A stretch of 64,000 bases of DNA from Candidatus Parcubacteria bacterium (GCA_023443725.1 JAEZTF010000007.1:124001-188000), one strand, 5' to 3'. Positions 24,419 through 33,928 are shown, counted from the stretch's first letter. Program-made: numbers and translations. The notes: generated by a model from the letters alone, not told the origin.

Positions 24419-24799
24419 ATGTCAGATAAAATTCAAAAAATAATCGATTCTGTCGCTGAATTAAGCGTTCTTGAGCTTTCTGAATTAGTTAAAGCTCTCG
24501 AAGAGAAATTCGATGTTAAAGCTGTCGCTGCTGCTCCTGTAGCTGCTGCTCCTGCTGCTGGTGCTGCTGCTCCTGCTGCTGAAGAAAAAAGTGAATTTGA
24601 TGTCGTCATCACTTCTGGTGGTGCCAACAAAATCGCTGTTATCAAAGTAGTCCGTGAATTCAAACCAGAATTAGGTTTGAAAGAAGCTAAGGATATGGTT
24701 GATACTTGTCCAGCTACTTTAGGTACTATGAAAAAAGATGCTGCTAATGATGCAAAAGCAAAATTAGAAGCTGCCGGTGCCCAAGTCGAATTAAAATAA
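24419..24799 (+). CDS. rplL: 50S ribosomal protein L7/L12
   Basis: Stalk protein that recruits translation factors. N-terminal dimerisation helix (residues 1-35), an Ala/Pro hinge (about 36-56) and the C-terminal domain with [22 protein letters not shown] and [13 protein letters not shown]. In most bacteria the hinge is followed by EKTEFDV; here it is EKSEFDV. Length 126 is standard. A strong terminator follows. Confidence 0.97.
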   Translation: MSDKIQKIIDSVAELSVLELSELVKALEEKFDVKAVAAAPVAAAPAAGAAAPAAEEKSEFDVVITSGGANKIAVIKVVREFKPELGLKEAKDMVDTCPATLGTMKKDAANDAKAKLEAAGAQVELK

Positions 24800-24820
24800 T
24801 TCTCTTATTTTAAAACCTTA

Positions 24821-24845
24821 AAGCCCGCCTCCCGGCGGGCTTTTT
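24821..24845 (+). terminator. Terminator after rplL
   Basis: AAGCCCGCC/GGCGGGCTT stem followed by TTTTT. Confidence 0.92.
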
Positions 24846-24868
24846 AGTTAATTAAAAAGAGAATAATT

Positions 24869-25744
24869 TTATTTATTAATCTTTATATTAGGCAAAACGG
24901 CTGACACCAAAATCAAAATACTTCCAATAATTACTCCCCATCCAACCACTTCTCCAAAAAACACTGCTCCAAAAACCACTCCAAAAATAATTTCCACCAA
25001 TCCAATTAAACTTCCAATACTTGGTTCCAAATGTTTATAACCCTCAATCACTGCCAAATTAGCCACCAAGAAAGCCACCAAATATCCCAGCTGAGCTAAC
25101 CATGGCACATTAAATCCAAAAACAGGCAAAGAATCTTTGAATATTGCCGACATTATAAAATTGACCACTGTAATTGAAATAAAATAACTAGTCATTATTT
25201 GTATCTCTGGATAATCACCAGATAATTTTTTGGTAAAGACTACTCCTCCCGCTCCCATCAAACCTGCCAAAATAGTCAAAGCTACCGCCAACAATTGACT
25301 TGAATTTAAAGTTAGTTGATAAATCGCCACCATCCCAAAAATTGCCAACACCAAACTTATCCATTTTATTTTGGTTATCTTTTCATTAAATCCAAATCGA
25401 CCAATCACATATCCACCAATCAACAAAGCCGCATAAAACATCAACGTTGCCGTGCCCACACTCAAATGTTTGAATCCATAAAAATATGGTGCCTGATTTA
25501 AACCCATGAGAGCAATTACTCCAAACCAAATCCAGTCTTTTTTATTAATTGGTTTTAAAAATTTAAAAAAGAAATTTAAAATCAAAGTACCGATTAATAG
25601 CACTAAAGCTCTAGTCCAGGCTTGAGAAAACTCTCCAAAATAATTAGCCATTAATCTTGACCAAACTCCATAAGAGGCATAAAAAAACGCCGACGTCAAA
25701 ATAAAAGCACTTCCTCTAACTTTTTGACTAGTTATTTTTTTCAT
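24869..25744 (-). CDS. EamA/DMT-family transporter
   Basis: About ten membrane helices in two repeats of five, each repeat an EamA unit; the second repeat begins near residue 145. The C-terminal segment LIGLVEIIFGVVFGAVFFGEVVGWGVIIGSILILVSAVL is the typical EamA end. Substrate cannot be read from the sequence (amino acids, sugars or nucleobases are known for the superfamily). Start set at the ATG at 25744 (MKKITSQK), where a TATATT lies 8 nt upstream. Divergent from a TrmB-type regulator that may control it. Confidence 0.85.
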   Translation of the reverse strand: MKKITSQKVRGSAFILTSAFFYASYGVWSRLMANYFGEFSQAWTRALVLLIGTLILNFFFKFLKPINKKDWIWFGVIALMGLNQAPYFYGFKHLSVGTATLMFYAALLIGGYVIGRFGFNEKITKIKWISLVLAIFGMVAIYQLTLNSSQLLAVALTILAGLMGAGGVVFTKKLSGDYPEIQIMTSYFISITVVNFIMSAIFKDSLPVFGFNVPWLAQLGYLVAFLVANLAVIEGYKHLEPSIGSLIGLVEIIFGVVFGAVFFGEVVGWGVIIGSILILVSAVLPNIKINK

Positions 25745-25772
25745 TCTGATTGAATATATCAATTAAATTGAT

Positions 25773-25778
25773 TAAAAT
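25773..25778 (+). promoter_or_regulatory. -10 box of the TrmB-type gene, leaderless configuration
   Basis: TAAAAT with 7 nt to the ATG at 25786. Confidence 0.45.
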
Positions 25779-25785
25779 ATAGCTG

Positions 25786-26565
25786 ATGTCCGAACAAACA
25801 GACAACCTAAATTTTCTCCTAAAACCATTTGGTTTAACCTCAGAAGAATCTAATATCTACCTAAATCTACTTGAAAACAGTACTTCATCGGCTCTAAAAA
25901 TTAGTCGTCAAATAAATATGGCTCGCACTAAAGTGTATCGTATTTTGGACAAACTTATTGAAAAACAACTTGTCGTCCAACAATATAATCAAAACGGTTT
26001 TAAATTTAAAGCCAACCACCCATCCAAATTAAACCAACTAATTACTCAAAAAGAAATTGAAATTTCTAGCCTTAAACAATCACTTCCTCAAACCATTGAT
26101 CTGCTCGAAAAACATATAAATCTTAATCATCCTCAATCTCAAATCCTTTATTATCAAGGTCAAGATGGTCTTTCTCAAGTTAATTGGAATTTGCTTAATG
26201 CTAAAAAGGAATTTTTAAGTTATGAAGTTGATACCGCCGATGCTTATCTTCCTCACTCTGAAGCCGAAAAACTTCGCCAAGCCCTAATCGACAAAAATAT
26301 TACCTCTAGAACCTTAATGAACAAAAAAATTTCTAGTAATTTTTCTCAAATCTCTAAATTAGATATTTTTCAAGAGATACGATTTATACTGCCAAAAATC
26401 TTAACTATAAAATCAGATATCTTCATTTACAACGACATTTTTACTATTTGCCATTATCTTGACAATAAAGATGTTTTTTGTCTTGAAATTAAAAATCAAT
26501 TTCTGGTCGACATGCAAAAACAAATCTTTGAAAATCTTTGGAATCAATCTAAAAAAAATATTTAA
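25786..26565 (+). CDS. TrmB-family winged-helix transcriptional regulator
   Basis: Residues ~10-85 are a winged helix-turn-helix typical of TrmB: LLKPFGLTSEESNIYLNLL, then ISRQINMARTKVYRILDKLIEKQLV. A helical linker (residues ~85-115) and a C-terminal effector domain resembling the phospholipase-D-like TrmB regulatory domain follow. TrmB proteins respond to sugars or other small molecules. The divergent transporter is the obvious candidate target (inference). Confidence 0.8.
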   Translation: MSEQTDNLNFLLKPFGLTSEESNIYLNLLENSTSSALKISRQINMARTKVYRILDKLIEKQLVVQQYNQNGFKFKANHPSKLNQLITQKEIEISSLKQSLPQTIDLLEKHINLNHPQSQILYYQGQDGLSQVNWNLLNAKKEFLSYEVDTADAYLPHSEAEKLRQALIDKNITSRTLMNKKISSNFSQISKLDIFQEIRFILPKILTIKSDIFIYNDIFTICHYLDNKDVFCLEIKNQFLVDMQKQIFENLWNQSKKNI

Positions 26566-26567
26566 AT

Positions 26568-27047
26568 CTATTTTTTATCTAAAAAATCCCCCCAACCAAT
26601 TTTGGTAAACGTTTTTCGACATTCTTTTTCCAATACCCCACCAACCACTTCCGGTTCTTTATCAAAAGGTGGATTGAATTTAGCCAAGCTCTTATCCTCC
26701 AAAATATTCCATTTGTTATGTCCGCCCATATTCGGTGATTTTACTCCATAAATTACTCTCTTAAAATGCAATTCTCTCATCATAAACGAACACATTGGAC
26801 AAGGTTCACAATTTGAATATATTTCACAAGTCGATAAATCTTTTGTATTCAACTTCTTTTGAGCTTTTCTCATTACCATAATCTCAGCGTGACTAGTAAT
26901 ATCATGTTTTTTCTCATTAGCATTGGTTGAAGATACAATTATCTTCCCATCTCTTACAATTAAGCTTCCAAAAGGTGCCTCACCTTTTTTAATCGACATC
27001 TCTGCCAAAGCAATACATTTTTTAATAAAAAATTCATCTCTTTTCAT
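26568..27047 (-). CDS. Nucleoside/base deaminase (cytidine-deaminase superfamily)
   Basis: The zinc site is complete: HAEIMVMRKAQ near residue 52 (His ligand, catalytic Glu) and EPCPMCSFMM near 82 (two Cys ligands). Length 159 and the tail after KSPNMGGHNKWNILED resemble guanine deaminase/nucleoside deaminase rather than tRNA-specific TadA, but TadA cannot be excluded. It lies 2 bp from the convergent TrmB gene. Confidence 0.8.
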   Translation of the reverse strand: MKRDEFFIKKCIALAEMSIKKGEAPFGSLIVRDGKIIVSSTNANEKKHDITSHAEIMVMRKAQKKLNTKDLSTCEIYSNCEPCPMCSFMMRELHFKRVIYGVKSPNMGGHNKWNILEDKSLAKFNPPFDKEPEVVGGVLEKECRKTFTKIGWGDFLDKK

Positions 27048-27083
27048 ATACCCATTATACCTTCATGTTAAAATGAATTACCT

Positions 27084-28154
27084 ATGAATTATGCAGTAAT
27101 CATGGCCGGAGGATCCGGCTCCCGTCTTTGGCCGCTTAGTCGTAAAAATAAACCAAAACAGTTTCAGCCTTTAATTTCAGAAAAAACTCTCCTTCAGGAA
27201 ACTTTTGATCGGGTTAAACAAATTCTTCCCGAAAAACAAATATTTGTCTCTGCTACTCCAGAATATGGCGAAGAAATTCTTCGTCAACTTCCTACTCTTC
27301 CAAAAGAAAACTGTATTCTCGAACCAAGTGCTCGCAATACTACTGCTGCTCACGGTTTTATTGCTATTCATTTACTTCGTTTAGACAAAGATGCTGTCTT
27401 TACTACTCTTCCTTCAGATCATTCAATTCAAGATGTTCCTGCATTTATAAAAGCTACCCAAGCTTCATTTGAGGCTATTGCTCAACATCCAGACAAATTA
27501 GTTACCTTGGGTATTACCCCTACTAGACCAGAAACTGGACTTGGTTATATCAAAATTGATAAAGAATTTGGTGAAATTTTAGGAGAAAAATTTTATACTG
27601 TCGATTCTTTTGTTGAAAAACCTGATTTAGAAACTGCCAAAAAATATGTTTCCGACTGGGGTTATCTCTGGAATAGTGCCAATTATATGGCTAAAGCTGA
27701 TGTTTTGATGGGTTGGATTAAAAAATATCGCCCTGCTACATATGATCTTTTAGAAGAAATTGACGAGCTTATCAAAAAAGATCCAAAAGATCCAAAAATA
27801 GCCCAAACTTATGAAAAAATAGATAAAGAACAATTGGCTGACTCTATTGCTGAACAACCAGACTGTCCTACTCTAGTTATCCCTGTCAATTTAGGTTGGG
27901 ATGATGTTGGTAATTGGGGTGCCATTTTTGATCTTATTTCTAAAACCAAAAATATTAACATTGTTACCAAAGGTCAAGTTGTTGACCACGATAGTCATAA
28001 TTGTCTTGTTTATGGAGATAAAAAACCTATCGCTATTTTAGGTCTTGAAGATATTGTGGTTATCGATTCTCCAGATGCCCTTTTGGTTACCACTAGAGAC
28101 AAAGCTCAAAATATTAAAGATCTCCTCCCTAAGCTCGACGAAAAACTACTCTAA
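27084..28154 (+). CDS. manC: Mannose-1-phosphate guanylyltransferase
   Basis: Makes GDP-mannose for surface glycans. N-terminal GGSGSRLWPLSRKNKPKQF (residues 8-26) is the nucleotidyltransferase signature; FVEKPD near 171 and the sugar-binding YLWNSANYMAK near 191 follow. At 356 residues it has the transferase domain only and lacks the phosphomannose isomerase domain of longer ManC proteins. TGTTAAAAT ends 9 nt before the ATG, so the leader is at most a few bases. Confidence 0.93.
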   Translation: MNYAVIMAGGSGSRLWPLSRKNKPKQFQPLISEKTLLQETFDRVKQILPEKQIFVSATPEYGEEILRQLPTLPKENCILEPSARNTTAAHGFIAIHLLRLDKDAVFTTLPSDHSIQDVPAFIKATQASFEAIAQHPDKLVTLGITPTRPETGLGYIKIDKEFGEILGEKFYTVDSFVEKPDLETAKKYVSDWGYLWNSANYMAKADVLMGWIKKYRPATYDLLEEIDELIKKDPKDPKIAQTYEKIDKEQLADSIAEQPDCPTLVIPVNLGWDDVGNWGAIFDLISKTKNINIVTKGQVVDHDSHNCLVYGDKKPIAILGLEDIVVIDSPDALLVTTRDKAQNIKDLLPKLDEKLL

Positions 28155-28170
28155 ATTTTATTGAAACCAA

Positions 28171-28199
28171 AAAACCGGCAATTTTACTTGCCGGTTTTT
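28171..28199. terminator. Bidirectional terminator between manC and the epimerase gene
   Basis: AACCGGCAA/TTGCCGGTT stem with A-tract on one side and T-tract on the other, so it can serve both converging genes. Confidence 0.85.
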
Positions 28200-28214
28200 A
28201 ATTTACAACAACCT

Positions 28215-29162
28215 TTATTCTTGCATCAATGGAATTCTTGAAGGATCAAGATTGTCTACAATCTCTTTAATTCCCTCTTCTAATCCTACACTTGGTGCAT
28301 AACCTAATTCAGTTGAAATTTTTTCAATTCCAGCTAATTGAGTTTTAATATAAATTCCTTTTAAAGGATTTGGAATTAATTGTGGTGGAATATTTTTACC
28401 CATCACTTTATTAATAATCCCTACCAATTCGTTTAAGCTAATAGCAGTTGCTGTTCCAATATTAAAAATATTGAAACCATATTTTTTCTCGCTATTCATA
28501 GCTTTCTCAATGCCTTGACAGACATCTCGAACATTGGTGAAATCTCTTTCTTGAGTTCCATCACCATACAAAACCGCTGGTTTACCCTTGGCCATTTCCC
28601 AAATAAATTGAGAAAGTACATTTGCATAAACCTTTTTATGACCTTCATTTGGACCATAAACTGACATAAATCTGAAAGCAATGATCTCTAAATCATATTT
28701 AGTTGAATAAATTCGTGAAGTTCCTTCTTGAGCGAATTTAGTTACTGAATAAAAATTAGGTGGAATCACCAATTGATCTTCAGTTAATGGAGTTGGATTA
28801 TTACCATAAATTGAAGAAGTTGAAGCAAACATGACTTTTTTAGCTTTAATATCTCGAGCATAGTTCAAAACATCAATGTGGCCCAAAATATTATTTTCAA
28901 AAGCCCCTCTTAAATCACTATCAAACATTGGAGCTGAGGACGAAGCTGCCAAATGGACTATATAATCCACATAACCCACTTTTTCCAGATCTTCTCTCTT
29001 TCTCACATCACCTACAATAAGCTTTACCTCTGGAACTAAGTTTTCTTTTACCCCCAAAGATAAATTATCTAAAGCTGTCACTTCGTGACCTTTTTTGACC
29101 ATTAAGTTACAAAAATTGCTGCCTATAAAACCAGCACCACCGGTAACTAAAATTTTTGCCAT
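28215..29162 (-). CDS. NAD-dependent epimerase/dehydratase (UDP-glucose 4-epimerase-like)
   Basis: Extended short-chain dehydrogenase fold: NAD-binding GGAGFIGSNF at residues 8-17, catalytic YSVTK near residue 141 (YxxxK) with an upstream Ser in STSSIYG near 117, and the substrate-side DFTNVRDVCQGI near 206. Likely acts on a nucleotide sugar for surface polysaccharide, together with manC on the other side of the terminator. Exact substrate not readable. Confidence 0.88.
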   Translation of the reverse strand: MAKILVTGGAGFIGSNFCNLMVKKGHEVTALDNLSLGVKENLVPEVKLIVGDVRKREDLEKVGYVDYIVHLAASSSAPMFDSDLRGAFENNILGHIDVLNYARDIKAKKVMFASTSSIYGNNPTPLTEDQLVIPPNFYSVTKFAQEGTSRIYSTKYDLEIIAFRFMSVYGPNEGHKKVYANVLSQFIWEMAKGKPAVLYGDGTQERDFTNVRDVCQGIEKAMNSEKKYGFNIFNIGTATAISLNELVGIINKVMGKNIPPQLIPNPLKGIYIKTQLAGIEKISTELGYAPSVGLEEGIKEIVDNLDPSRIPLMQE

Positions 29163-29230
29163 TTTTATTCCCTTTTATTAACTAATAATAAAACAAGAGT
29201 AAACCATTCTAGCCTTATTGATAATCTTTT

Positions 29231-30223
29231 TCAACCCTTCTTTATGAATCCATTTATATTCTCTACTGTCGTCTTGATTATTCTCTCTATTGCTTCCTTG
29301 GTATTAAAAGCATTATGAGGTGTAAACACCACATCATCTCGATCTCTCAACATATGGAAACTCAACACTTCTTGTAAATTATCTTTAGTAATTTTTTTAC
29401 TCATTACCACACTCATACTGTCTACCAACATTTCTTCCTCAGTCACATCTAATCCTGCTCCCGCCAAAATTTTATTATTTAAAGCCCAAACTAAAGCTTC
29501 TGTTTCTACTACTGCCCCTCGAGCCGTATTAACTAGATAACTTCCTGGTTTCATTAACTTAATATTTTTTTTATTTATCATATGAAAAGTTTGTGATATC
29601 GCTGGTACATGAAGTGTCACAAAGTCCGACATTTTTAGACAAGTTTCTAAATCGACATATTTAAAACCCAACTTTTTTGCCACTTTAGGATCTTGATTAC
29701 CATCCACTCCTAAAACTTTCATTCCAAAGCCCTTGGCGATCTTGATTACATTTTGTCCTATCTTTCCACAACCAATCACACCCAAAGTTTTTCCAAATAA
29801 ATCAACCCCCGTTAAACCCTCTGGACTAAATTCCCCTTCTTCAACTGACTGATGAGCTACTACAATTTTTCGACTAATTGCTAATAATAACGCAAATGCA
29901 TATTCAGCCACAGTATTAGAACCATACACTGGCACACTAGTTACAACCACTTTTCTTTTATTACATTCCATACAATCTATATGATCCATTCCGGTTGATC
30001 TAGTCGCCACCATTTTCAAATTTGGCAATTTAGCCAGTACTTCTTTATCTAATGTGGAATAAATAAAAGGTGAGATAATATCGTATTTCTTGGCCAATTC
30101 AATATCATCTTGAACCTCCTTTTCAAAAATTCCCACTCCAAAAGTATCCAATTTAGAAATTTCTCTTTCGATAATTTCTTTTTCCCATGATTTAACTCCA
30201 AAAAATGCAACTTTATATTCCAT
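29231..30223 (-). CDS. D-2-hydroxyacid dehydrogenase (D-lactate dehydrogenase-like)
   Basis: Rossmann NAD domain with GKTLGVIGCGKIGQNVIKIAKGFG near residue 145 (split GxGxxG), catalytic residues in TARGAVVETEAL near 233 (Arg), DVTEEE near 260 (Glu) and FTPHNAFNT near 298 (His). Similarity of the N-terminal STLDKEVLAKLPNLKMVATRSTGMDHID block points to the LdhA subgroup, which would reoxidise NADH by making D-lactate in a fermenting cell (inference). Length 330 is typical. Confidence 0.88.
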   Translation of the reverse strand: MEYKVAFFGVKSWEKEIIEREISKLDTFGVGIFEKEVQDDIELAKKYDIISPFIYSTLDKEVLAKLPNLKMVATRSTGMDHIDCMECNKRKVVVTSVPVYGSNTVAEYAFALLLAISRKIVVAHQSVEEGEFSPEGLTGVDLFGKTLGVIGCGKIGQNVIKIAKGFGMKVLGVDGNQDPKVAKKLGFKYVDLETCLKMSDFVTLHVPAISQTFHMINKKNIKLMKPGSYLVNTARGAVVETEALVWALNNKILAGAGLDVTEEEMLVDSMSVVMSKKITKDNLQEVLSFHMLRDRDDVVFTPHNAFNTKEAIERIIKTTVENINGFIKKG

Positions 30224-30318
30224 AAATTATTCTACCTTATTTTTTTTTAAAAAAATCTTTCAAAAAGATAAATTATCCCTTTCTTTAGAGAAAGAATAAT
30301 TTTTTTTAAAATTCATTA

Positions 30319-30324
30319 TTGACA
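30319..30324 (+). promoter_or_regulatory. TTGACA -35 element upstream of the HTH gene
   Basis: A perfect TTGACA. The matching -10 is unclear; the palindromic site described next falls where it would be expected. Confidence 0.4.
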
Positions 30325-30340
30325 CACAAATATCCAATGT

Positions 30341-30362
30341 GATTAACTGATTATAGTTAATC
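30341..30362 (+). promoter_or_regulatory. Operator-like inverted repeat upstream of the HTH gene
   Basis: GATTAACT-6 nt-AGTTAATC is a perfect 8 bp inverted repeat located between the promoter and the ribosome-binding site, consistent with autoregulation by the HTH protein (inference). Confidence 0.5.
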
Positions 30363-30390
30363 ATTATTTTGATATTAGAGGAGCCAGTCA

Positions 30391-30648
30391 ATGGATTATC
30401 AAACTGAATCACAAGATAAACTTGTGAAACAACAATCCACCCCAAAGAAAATCAATGGCGTTTCCATTGATAATCTTCCCGATCTTCTCACTGTCGCTGA
30501 AGTCGCCGACTTACTTCGAGTCAGCAAATTGACTATTAAGCGCTGGGGAAAGAGAGGTAAATTGCCCGCTATTCGTATCAATGCCCGCGGTGACCGACGT
30601 TACCGCAAAGAGGCTGTGTTGTGGCTTCTTGGTATTCAATCCGAATAA
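30391..30648 (+). CDS. Small helix-turn-helix protein (MerR/excisionase type)
   Basis: The 85-residue protein has a single HTH domain at about residues 30-82: LLTVAEVADLLRVSKLTIKRWGKRGKLPAIRI followed by RRYRKEAVLWLL, the pattern of excisionase/MerR-like DNA-binding domains (helix_turn_helix_17 type). The N-terminal ~28 residues are polar. AGAGGAG lies 7 nt before the ATG. No integrase or phage gene is nearby, so a role as a stand-alone regulator is as likely as an excisionase. Confidence 0.8.
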   Translation: MDYQTESQDKLVKQQSTPKKINGVSIDNLPDLLTVAEVADLLRVSKLTIKRWGKRGKLPAIRINARGDRRYRKEAVLWLLGIQSE

Positions 30649-30714
30649 AAAATTCCTGCCCAATTCCTGCCTTGCCCGACTAAAAACGAAGTTTTTGGCG
30701 TGGTCCAAATCTAA

Positions 30715-30930
30715 TTAAGCATCACCTGGTACCGGATTACCTGTTGTTTGAGTATGATTAGTCGATCCTAAATTTCTATCAACGATAGCACCATCATCAT
30801 TAGAATATCTTATTTCGCTCTTTACACGTTCAACTGGTAAATTATAACAATCATCACCCAGCTCTGAACCATAATTTCCTTGAACTTTCTTTTCAGTAGC
30901 CTCAGAACCAATTTCTGGTATTCTCGTCAT
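30715..30930 (-). CDS. Small polar protein coupled to ruvB
   Basis: A 71-residue acidic, Asn/Asp/Thr-rich protein with no hydrophobic core and no recognised family. I accept it because its ATG (30930) overlaps the TGA stop of ruvB in an ATGA arrangement, the same coupling device used for thyX-tmk-prs and nrdR-nrdJ. It would be the last gene of a ruvA-ruvB transcript. Confidence 0.5.
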   Translation of the reverse strand: MTRIPEIGSEATEKKVQGNYGSELGDDCYNLPVERVKSEIRYSNDDGAIVDRNLGSTNHTQTTGNPVPGDA

Positions 30931-31889
30931 ACCAGTATTCTACCTTTAGGAGTCCTTTTTATCAACCCTTTTTTCATCAAAAAAGGTTCGTAAACTTCGG
31001 TAATTGTTCCCACATCTTCAGACAAACTGGCGGCAATATTCTCTACTCCCACTGGTCCTCCTTTATACTGATTTTTGACTACATCTAAATATCTTCTATC
31101 TGCATCACTTAAACCCATACTGTCCACTCCCAACATTTTTAAAGCATCATCCACTTCTTTTTGAGTTATTAATCCATCTGATTTTACTTGAGCATAATCT
31201 CTTACTCTTCTTAATAATCGATTGGCAATACGAGGTGTCCCTCGAGATCTTTTACCAATTTCTAGTGCCGCTTTAGTTTCAATTTTGACATTAAACACCT
31301 CTGCTGTTCTCTCGACTAATTCACTCAAATCTTCATCGGCATAAAAATCTAATTGTTGAATATAACCAAATCTATCCCTCATTGGACCAGAAATTAAACC
31401 AATTCTAGTGGTTGCTCCAACTAATGTAAATTTTTGTAAATTTAATCGAACCGTTTTAGCCGATGGACCTTTACCCAACACTATATCCAAAGCAAAATCT
31501 TCCATGGCCGCATAAAGCATTTCTTCCACCAGTTTATTTAACCGATGAATTTCATCTATAAACAAAAAATCACCTTTTTTAAGGCCAGTTAGAATCGACG
31601 CTAAATCTCCTGCCCTTGACAAAGCTGGACCAGATGTCATTTTGATATTTCCACCCATCTCTCGCGCCATTAAACAGGCCAGAGTTGTTTTTCCCAATCC
31701 TGGTGGACCATAAAACAAAATATGATCCAACACTTCGTTTCGAGATTTAGCTGCTGTCAAAAATATATTCAATTGTTCTTTTAATTTTTCTTGACCAATA
31801 AATTCATTTAAAACTTGCGGTCTTAATTTTTTCTCAACTATTTTTTCTTCTGTTTCGACTTTGGCGTCTAGTATTTTTTTATCGTCCAT
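30927..31889 (-). CDS. ruvB: Holliday junction DNA helicase RuvB
   Basis: AAA+ motor for branch migration. Walker [10 protein letters not shown] near residue 60, Walker [11 protein letters not shown] near 105, sensor 1 GATTRIG near 160, arginine-finger region SGPMRDRFG near 168, and the C-terminal winged-helix segment [16 protein letters not shown] with the end [15 protein letters not shown]. Start placed at 31889 (MDDKKILD), 2 nt after the ruvA stop, rather than at 31916. Length 320. Confidence 0.97.
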   Translation of the reverse strand: MDDKKILDAKVETEEKIVEKKLRPQVLNEFIGQEKLKEQLNIFLTAAKSRNEVLDHILFYGPPGLGKTTLACLMAREMGGNIKMTSGPALSRAGDLASILTGLKKGDFLFIDEIHRLNKLVEEMLYAAMEDFALDIVLGKGPSAKTVRLNLQKFTLVGATTRIGLISGPMRDRFGYIQQLDFYADEDLSELVERTAEVFNVKIETKAALEIGKRSRGTPRIANRLLRRVRDYAQVKSDGLITQKEVDDALKMLGVDSMGLSDADRRYLDVVKNQYKGGPVGVENIAASLSEDVGTITEVYEPFLMKKGLIKRTPKGRILV

Positions 31890-31891
31890 AT

Positions 31892-32455
31892 TTAATTTAG
31901 ATTTTGCAAACACCAACTAATTTTTTCTTCAATTAAAATAATTTCTGCTGGCATCTTTTTGACCACTTTTTCAATTTCTTTTTTATCAAAACCGAGTTGT
32001 TTTAAACTCATCCATAATTCATCTTCTTTAACCTCTTCGTCAGCAGCCAAATCTAGTTCTCCTAGACCACCAATTTTTGATTTTAAATCAATAATAATTC
32101 TCTGAGCTGTCTTTTTTCCAATCCCTTTTATTTTTTGAAAAAAATCTACATCCGCATTTCCAATTGCTTTGATAACTAAATCTGATTTTGTTCCAGCTAA
32201 AATTTGAGCTCCAGTTTTTGGACCCACTCCTGAAACTGAAATTAACATTTTAAATAAATTGACATCATCCCAATTTTCAAAACCATACAAAGCAATTTCA
32301 TTTTCTGATACTGCCATATAAGTATAGATTTTTACTTCATCATCAATTTGATAATTCTTTTTACCCACAAAAACTAAATAACCAACTCCACCGACTTCTA
32401 TCTCCACATAATCACCAAATACCCTATCAATTTTTCCTTTTAAACTTGAAATCAT
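31892..32455 (-). CDS. ruvA: Holliday junction DNA helicase subunit RuvA
   Basis: Binds four-way junctions and loads RuvB. N-terminal OB domain ([24 protein letters not shown]), two helix-hairpin-helix motifs ([16 protein letters not shown] near residue 72 and [17 protein letters not shown] near 107) and a C-terminal RuvB-contact domain. Length 187 is typical. It is directly followed by ruvB. Confidence 0.96.
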   Translation of the reverse strand: MISSLKGKIDRVFGDYVEIEVGGVGYLVFVGKKNYQIDDEVKIYTYMAVSENEIALYGFENWDDVNLFKMLISVSGVGPKTGAQILAGTKSDLVIKAIGNADVDFFQKIKGIGKKTAQRIIIDLKSKIGGLGELDLAADEEVKEDELWMSLKQLGFDKKEIEKVVKKMPAEIILIEEKISWCLQNLN

Positions 32456-32544
32456 AAATTCATTTTACACTAAACCCGAAGATTATCCAAAGACTATTTA
32501 GGTCTAAAAATACCCTATATCTAAATACCACCAAAATAGATCAT

Positions 32545-33015
32545 TTAGCCTTGTAGATTTTTATTGGTAAAAAGATAAGTCAATGCCACTGCCACCGCAT
32601 CTGATGCATGGCTTGGAGAAATATTTTTTTCCAAACACAAAAAGTTTCTGACCATTATTTCTACTTGTTCTTTTTCGGCTCGACCATATCCTACTAATGC
32701 CATCTTCACTTGCAACGGTGTAAATTCCGCCACTTCAATTTTATTTTTTTCACCACAAATTTTTATGACTCCAATTGCTTCAGCCACTTTCAAAGCTGAC
32801 TTAGCATTTTTGGCAAAAAATAAAGATTCAAAAGCCAAAGCAGTGATATTATATTTTTTAATTAATCTTTCCAATTCTTCATAAATTTCTGCCAATCTTT
32901 TGGGTGAATCATCACTAATTTTTGTCACCAAACAGCCACATTCTACTAAAGTATTTTCATCTTTTAATACCGCCCAGCCAGTGTTGGCCAACCCCGGATC
33001 AATTCCTAAAATCAT
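32545..33015 (-). CDS. ruvC: Crossover junction endodeoxyribonuclease RuvC
   Basis: Resolves Holliday junctions. RNase H fold with catalytic acids in GIDPGLANTGWAV (Asp4), ALAFESLFF near residue 66 (Glu) and SHASDAVAVAL near 138 (Asp). Length 156 is normal. It starts 3 bp after the phosphoribosyltransferase gene, and an 89 bp gap with a short TATTTAG/CTAAATA hairpin separates it from ruvA. Confidence 0.96.
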   Translation of the reverse strand: MILGIDPGLANTGWAVLKDENTLVECGCLVTKISDDSPKRLAEIYEELERLIKKYNITALAFESLFFAKNAKSALKVAEAIGVIKICGEKNKIEVAEFTPLQVKMALVGYGRAEKEQVEIMVRNFLCLEKNISPSHASDAVAVALTYLFTNKNLQG

Positions 33016-33018
33016 AAT

Positions 33019-33645
33019 CTATTTTATCTCAAATCCAATTCTTGACATAAAATAGTCAACTTGCTCAATTGGCAAGCCAATTTCTATAAACCGTCCTCTC
33101 ATTTCTCCATTATTAATTCCATTTGATGACCACATTTCACAAGAATCCTTGATGAATTCTCTGGTTTCGTGAGGGAAAATCACCCAAGCTCTGGTTTCAA
33201 AACCATAAAAATCTGGAGAAATACAAGACCTAGGTTTAGAACAAAGAGTCGCTGTCATTACTTCTTTTGCGCCTGCACCAATTACATAATCTTTAGCAAA
33301 TTTCAATGTCTCTCCTGAATCAGCTACATCATCATAAATTAGAATTCTTTCTCCGTTTACTAAATCTGTTAGAGGTTGAATCAATTTAATTTTTTCATTT
33401 GAATTAACACCAGTATAAGATTTAACTCTTATAGAAGACATTTGTTCTATGCCTAAATTATCAACAGTAGTCCTTGCCCAAGTCCAACCACCCTTTGCCA
33501 AAGCTATTAATCTGTCAAATTTTTGACCAGATTCTTCGATTTGTTTGGACAATTCAAAAGATACCCTCCCCATCTGTTCCCAATTAGGACACACATAATT
33601 AATACCGTCAAAACTTGTTTCTCTAAAATTAAAATTCTCTTTCAT
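33019..33645 (-). CDS. Purine-type phosphoribosyltransferase
   Basis: The PRPP-binding loop is ILIYDDVADSGETLK near residue 112, and the substrate/Mg region LIALAKGGWTWAR lies near 44. The fold matches xanthine/hypoxanthine-type phosphoribosyltransferases; the base cannot be told from sequence. At 208 residues it is slightly long, with an extension at the C-terminus. It probably shares a transcript with ruvC. Confidence 0.75.
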   Translation of the reverse strand: MKENFNFRETSFDGINYVCPNWEQMGRVSFELSKQIEESGQKFDRLIALAKGGWTWARTTVDNLGIEQMSSIRVKSYTGVNSNEKIKLIQPLTDLVNGERILIYDDVADSGETLKFAKDYVIGAGAKEVMTATLCSKPRSCISPDFYGFETRAWVIFPHETREFIKDSCEMWSSNGINNGEMRGRFIEIGLPIEQVDYFMSRIGFEIK

Positions 33646-33928
33646 TAAACATTATATTACTTCTATATTTTCATTTTCAACTACTTATTTAAACTATAGG
33701 CCATCCATCATTTTTCCCACTTTTCCACACCAACATCCCATATTTTTTTACTACATCAAAAAATTTATTTTATAAGACAGTTTTTAGCTTTGAATCTGTC
33801 ACCAAAAAATCTGAAGTTACAATTTTGGAACGTTTTTGAACGTGGGCAACCACATTCATTTTCCAGTGGAAAAATTCGTAACGAAGATTTTTTAAAAAAT
33901 TAAAGGCAAATTAAGTTATAATTCCACT
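33646..33928. other. Intergenic region between phosphoribosyltransferase and murB genes
   Basis: No gene seen in 283 bp. It contains a perfect TTTTCCA-G-TGGAAAA palindrome, a GTGG...CCAC hairpin, and GAACGT twice 11 bp apart, all in the 33830-33880 part, plus the murB promoter at the right end. These could be regulatory but nothing proves it. Confidence 0.35.
33917..33922 (+). promoter_or_regulatory. -10 box of murB, leaderless configuration
   Basis: A perfect TATAAT with 6 nt to the ATG at 33929. Confidence 0.65.

Noticed and set aside
24433..24663. Ala-rich frame opposite rplL
   Set aside because: It arises from the Ala-codon repeats of the L7/L12 hinge read on the other strand.
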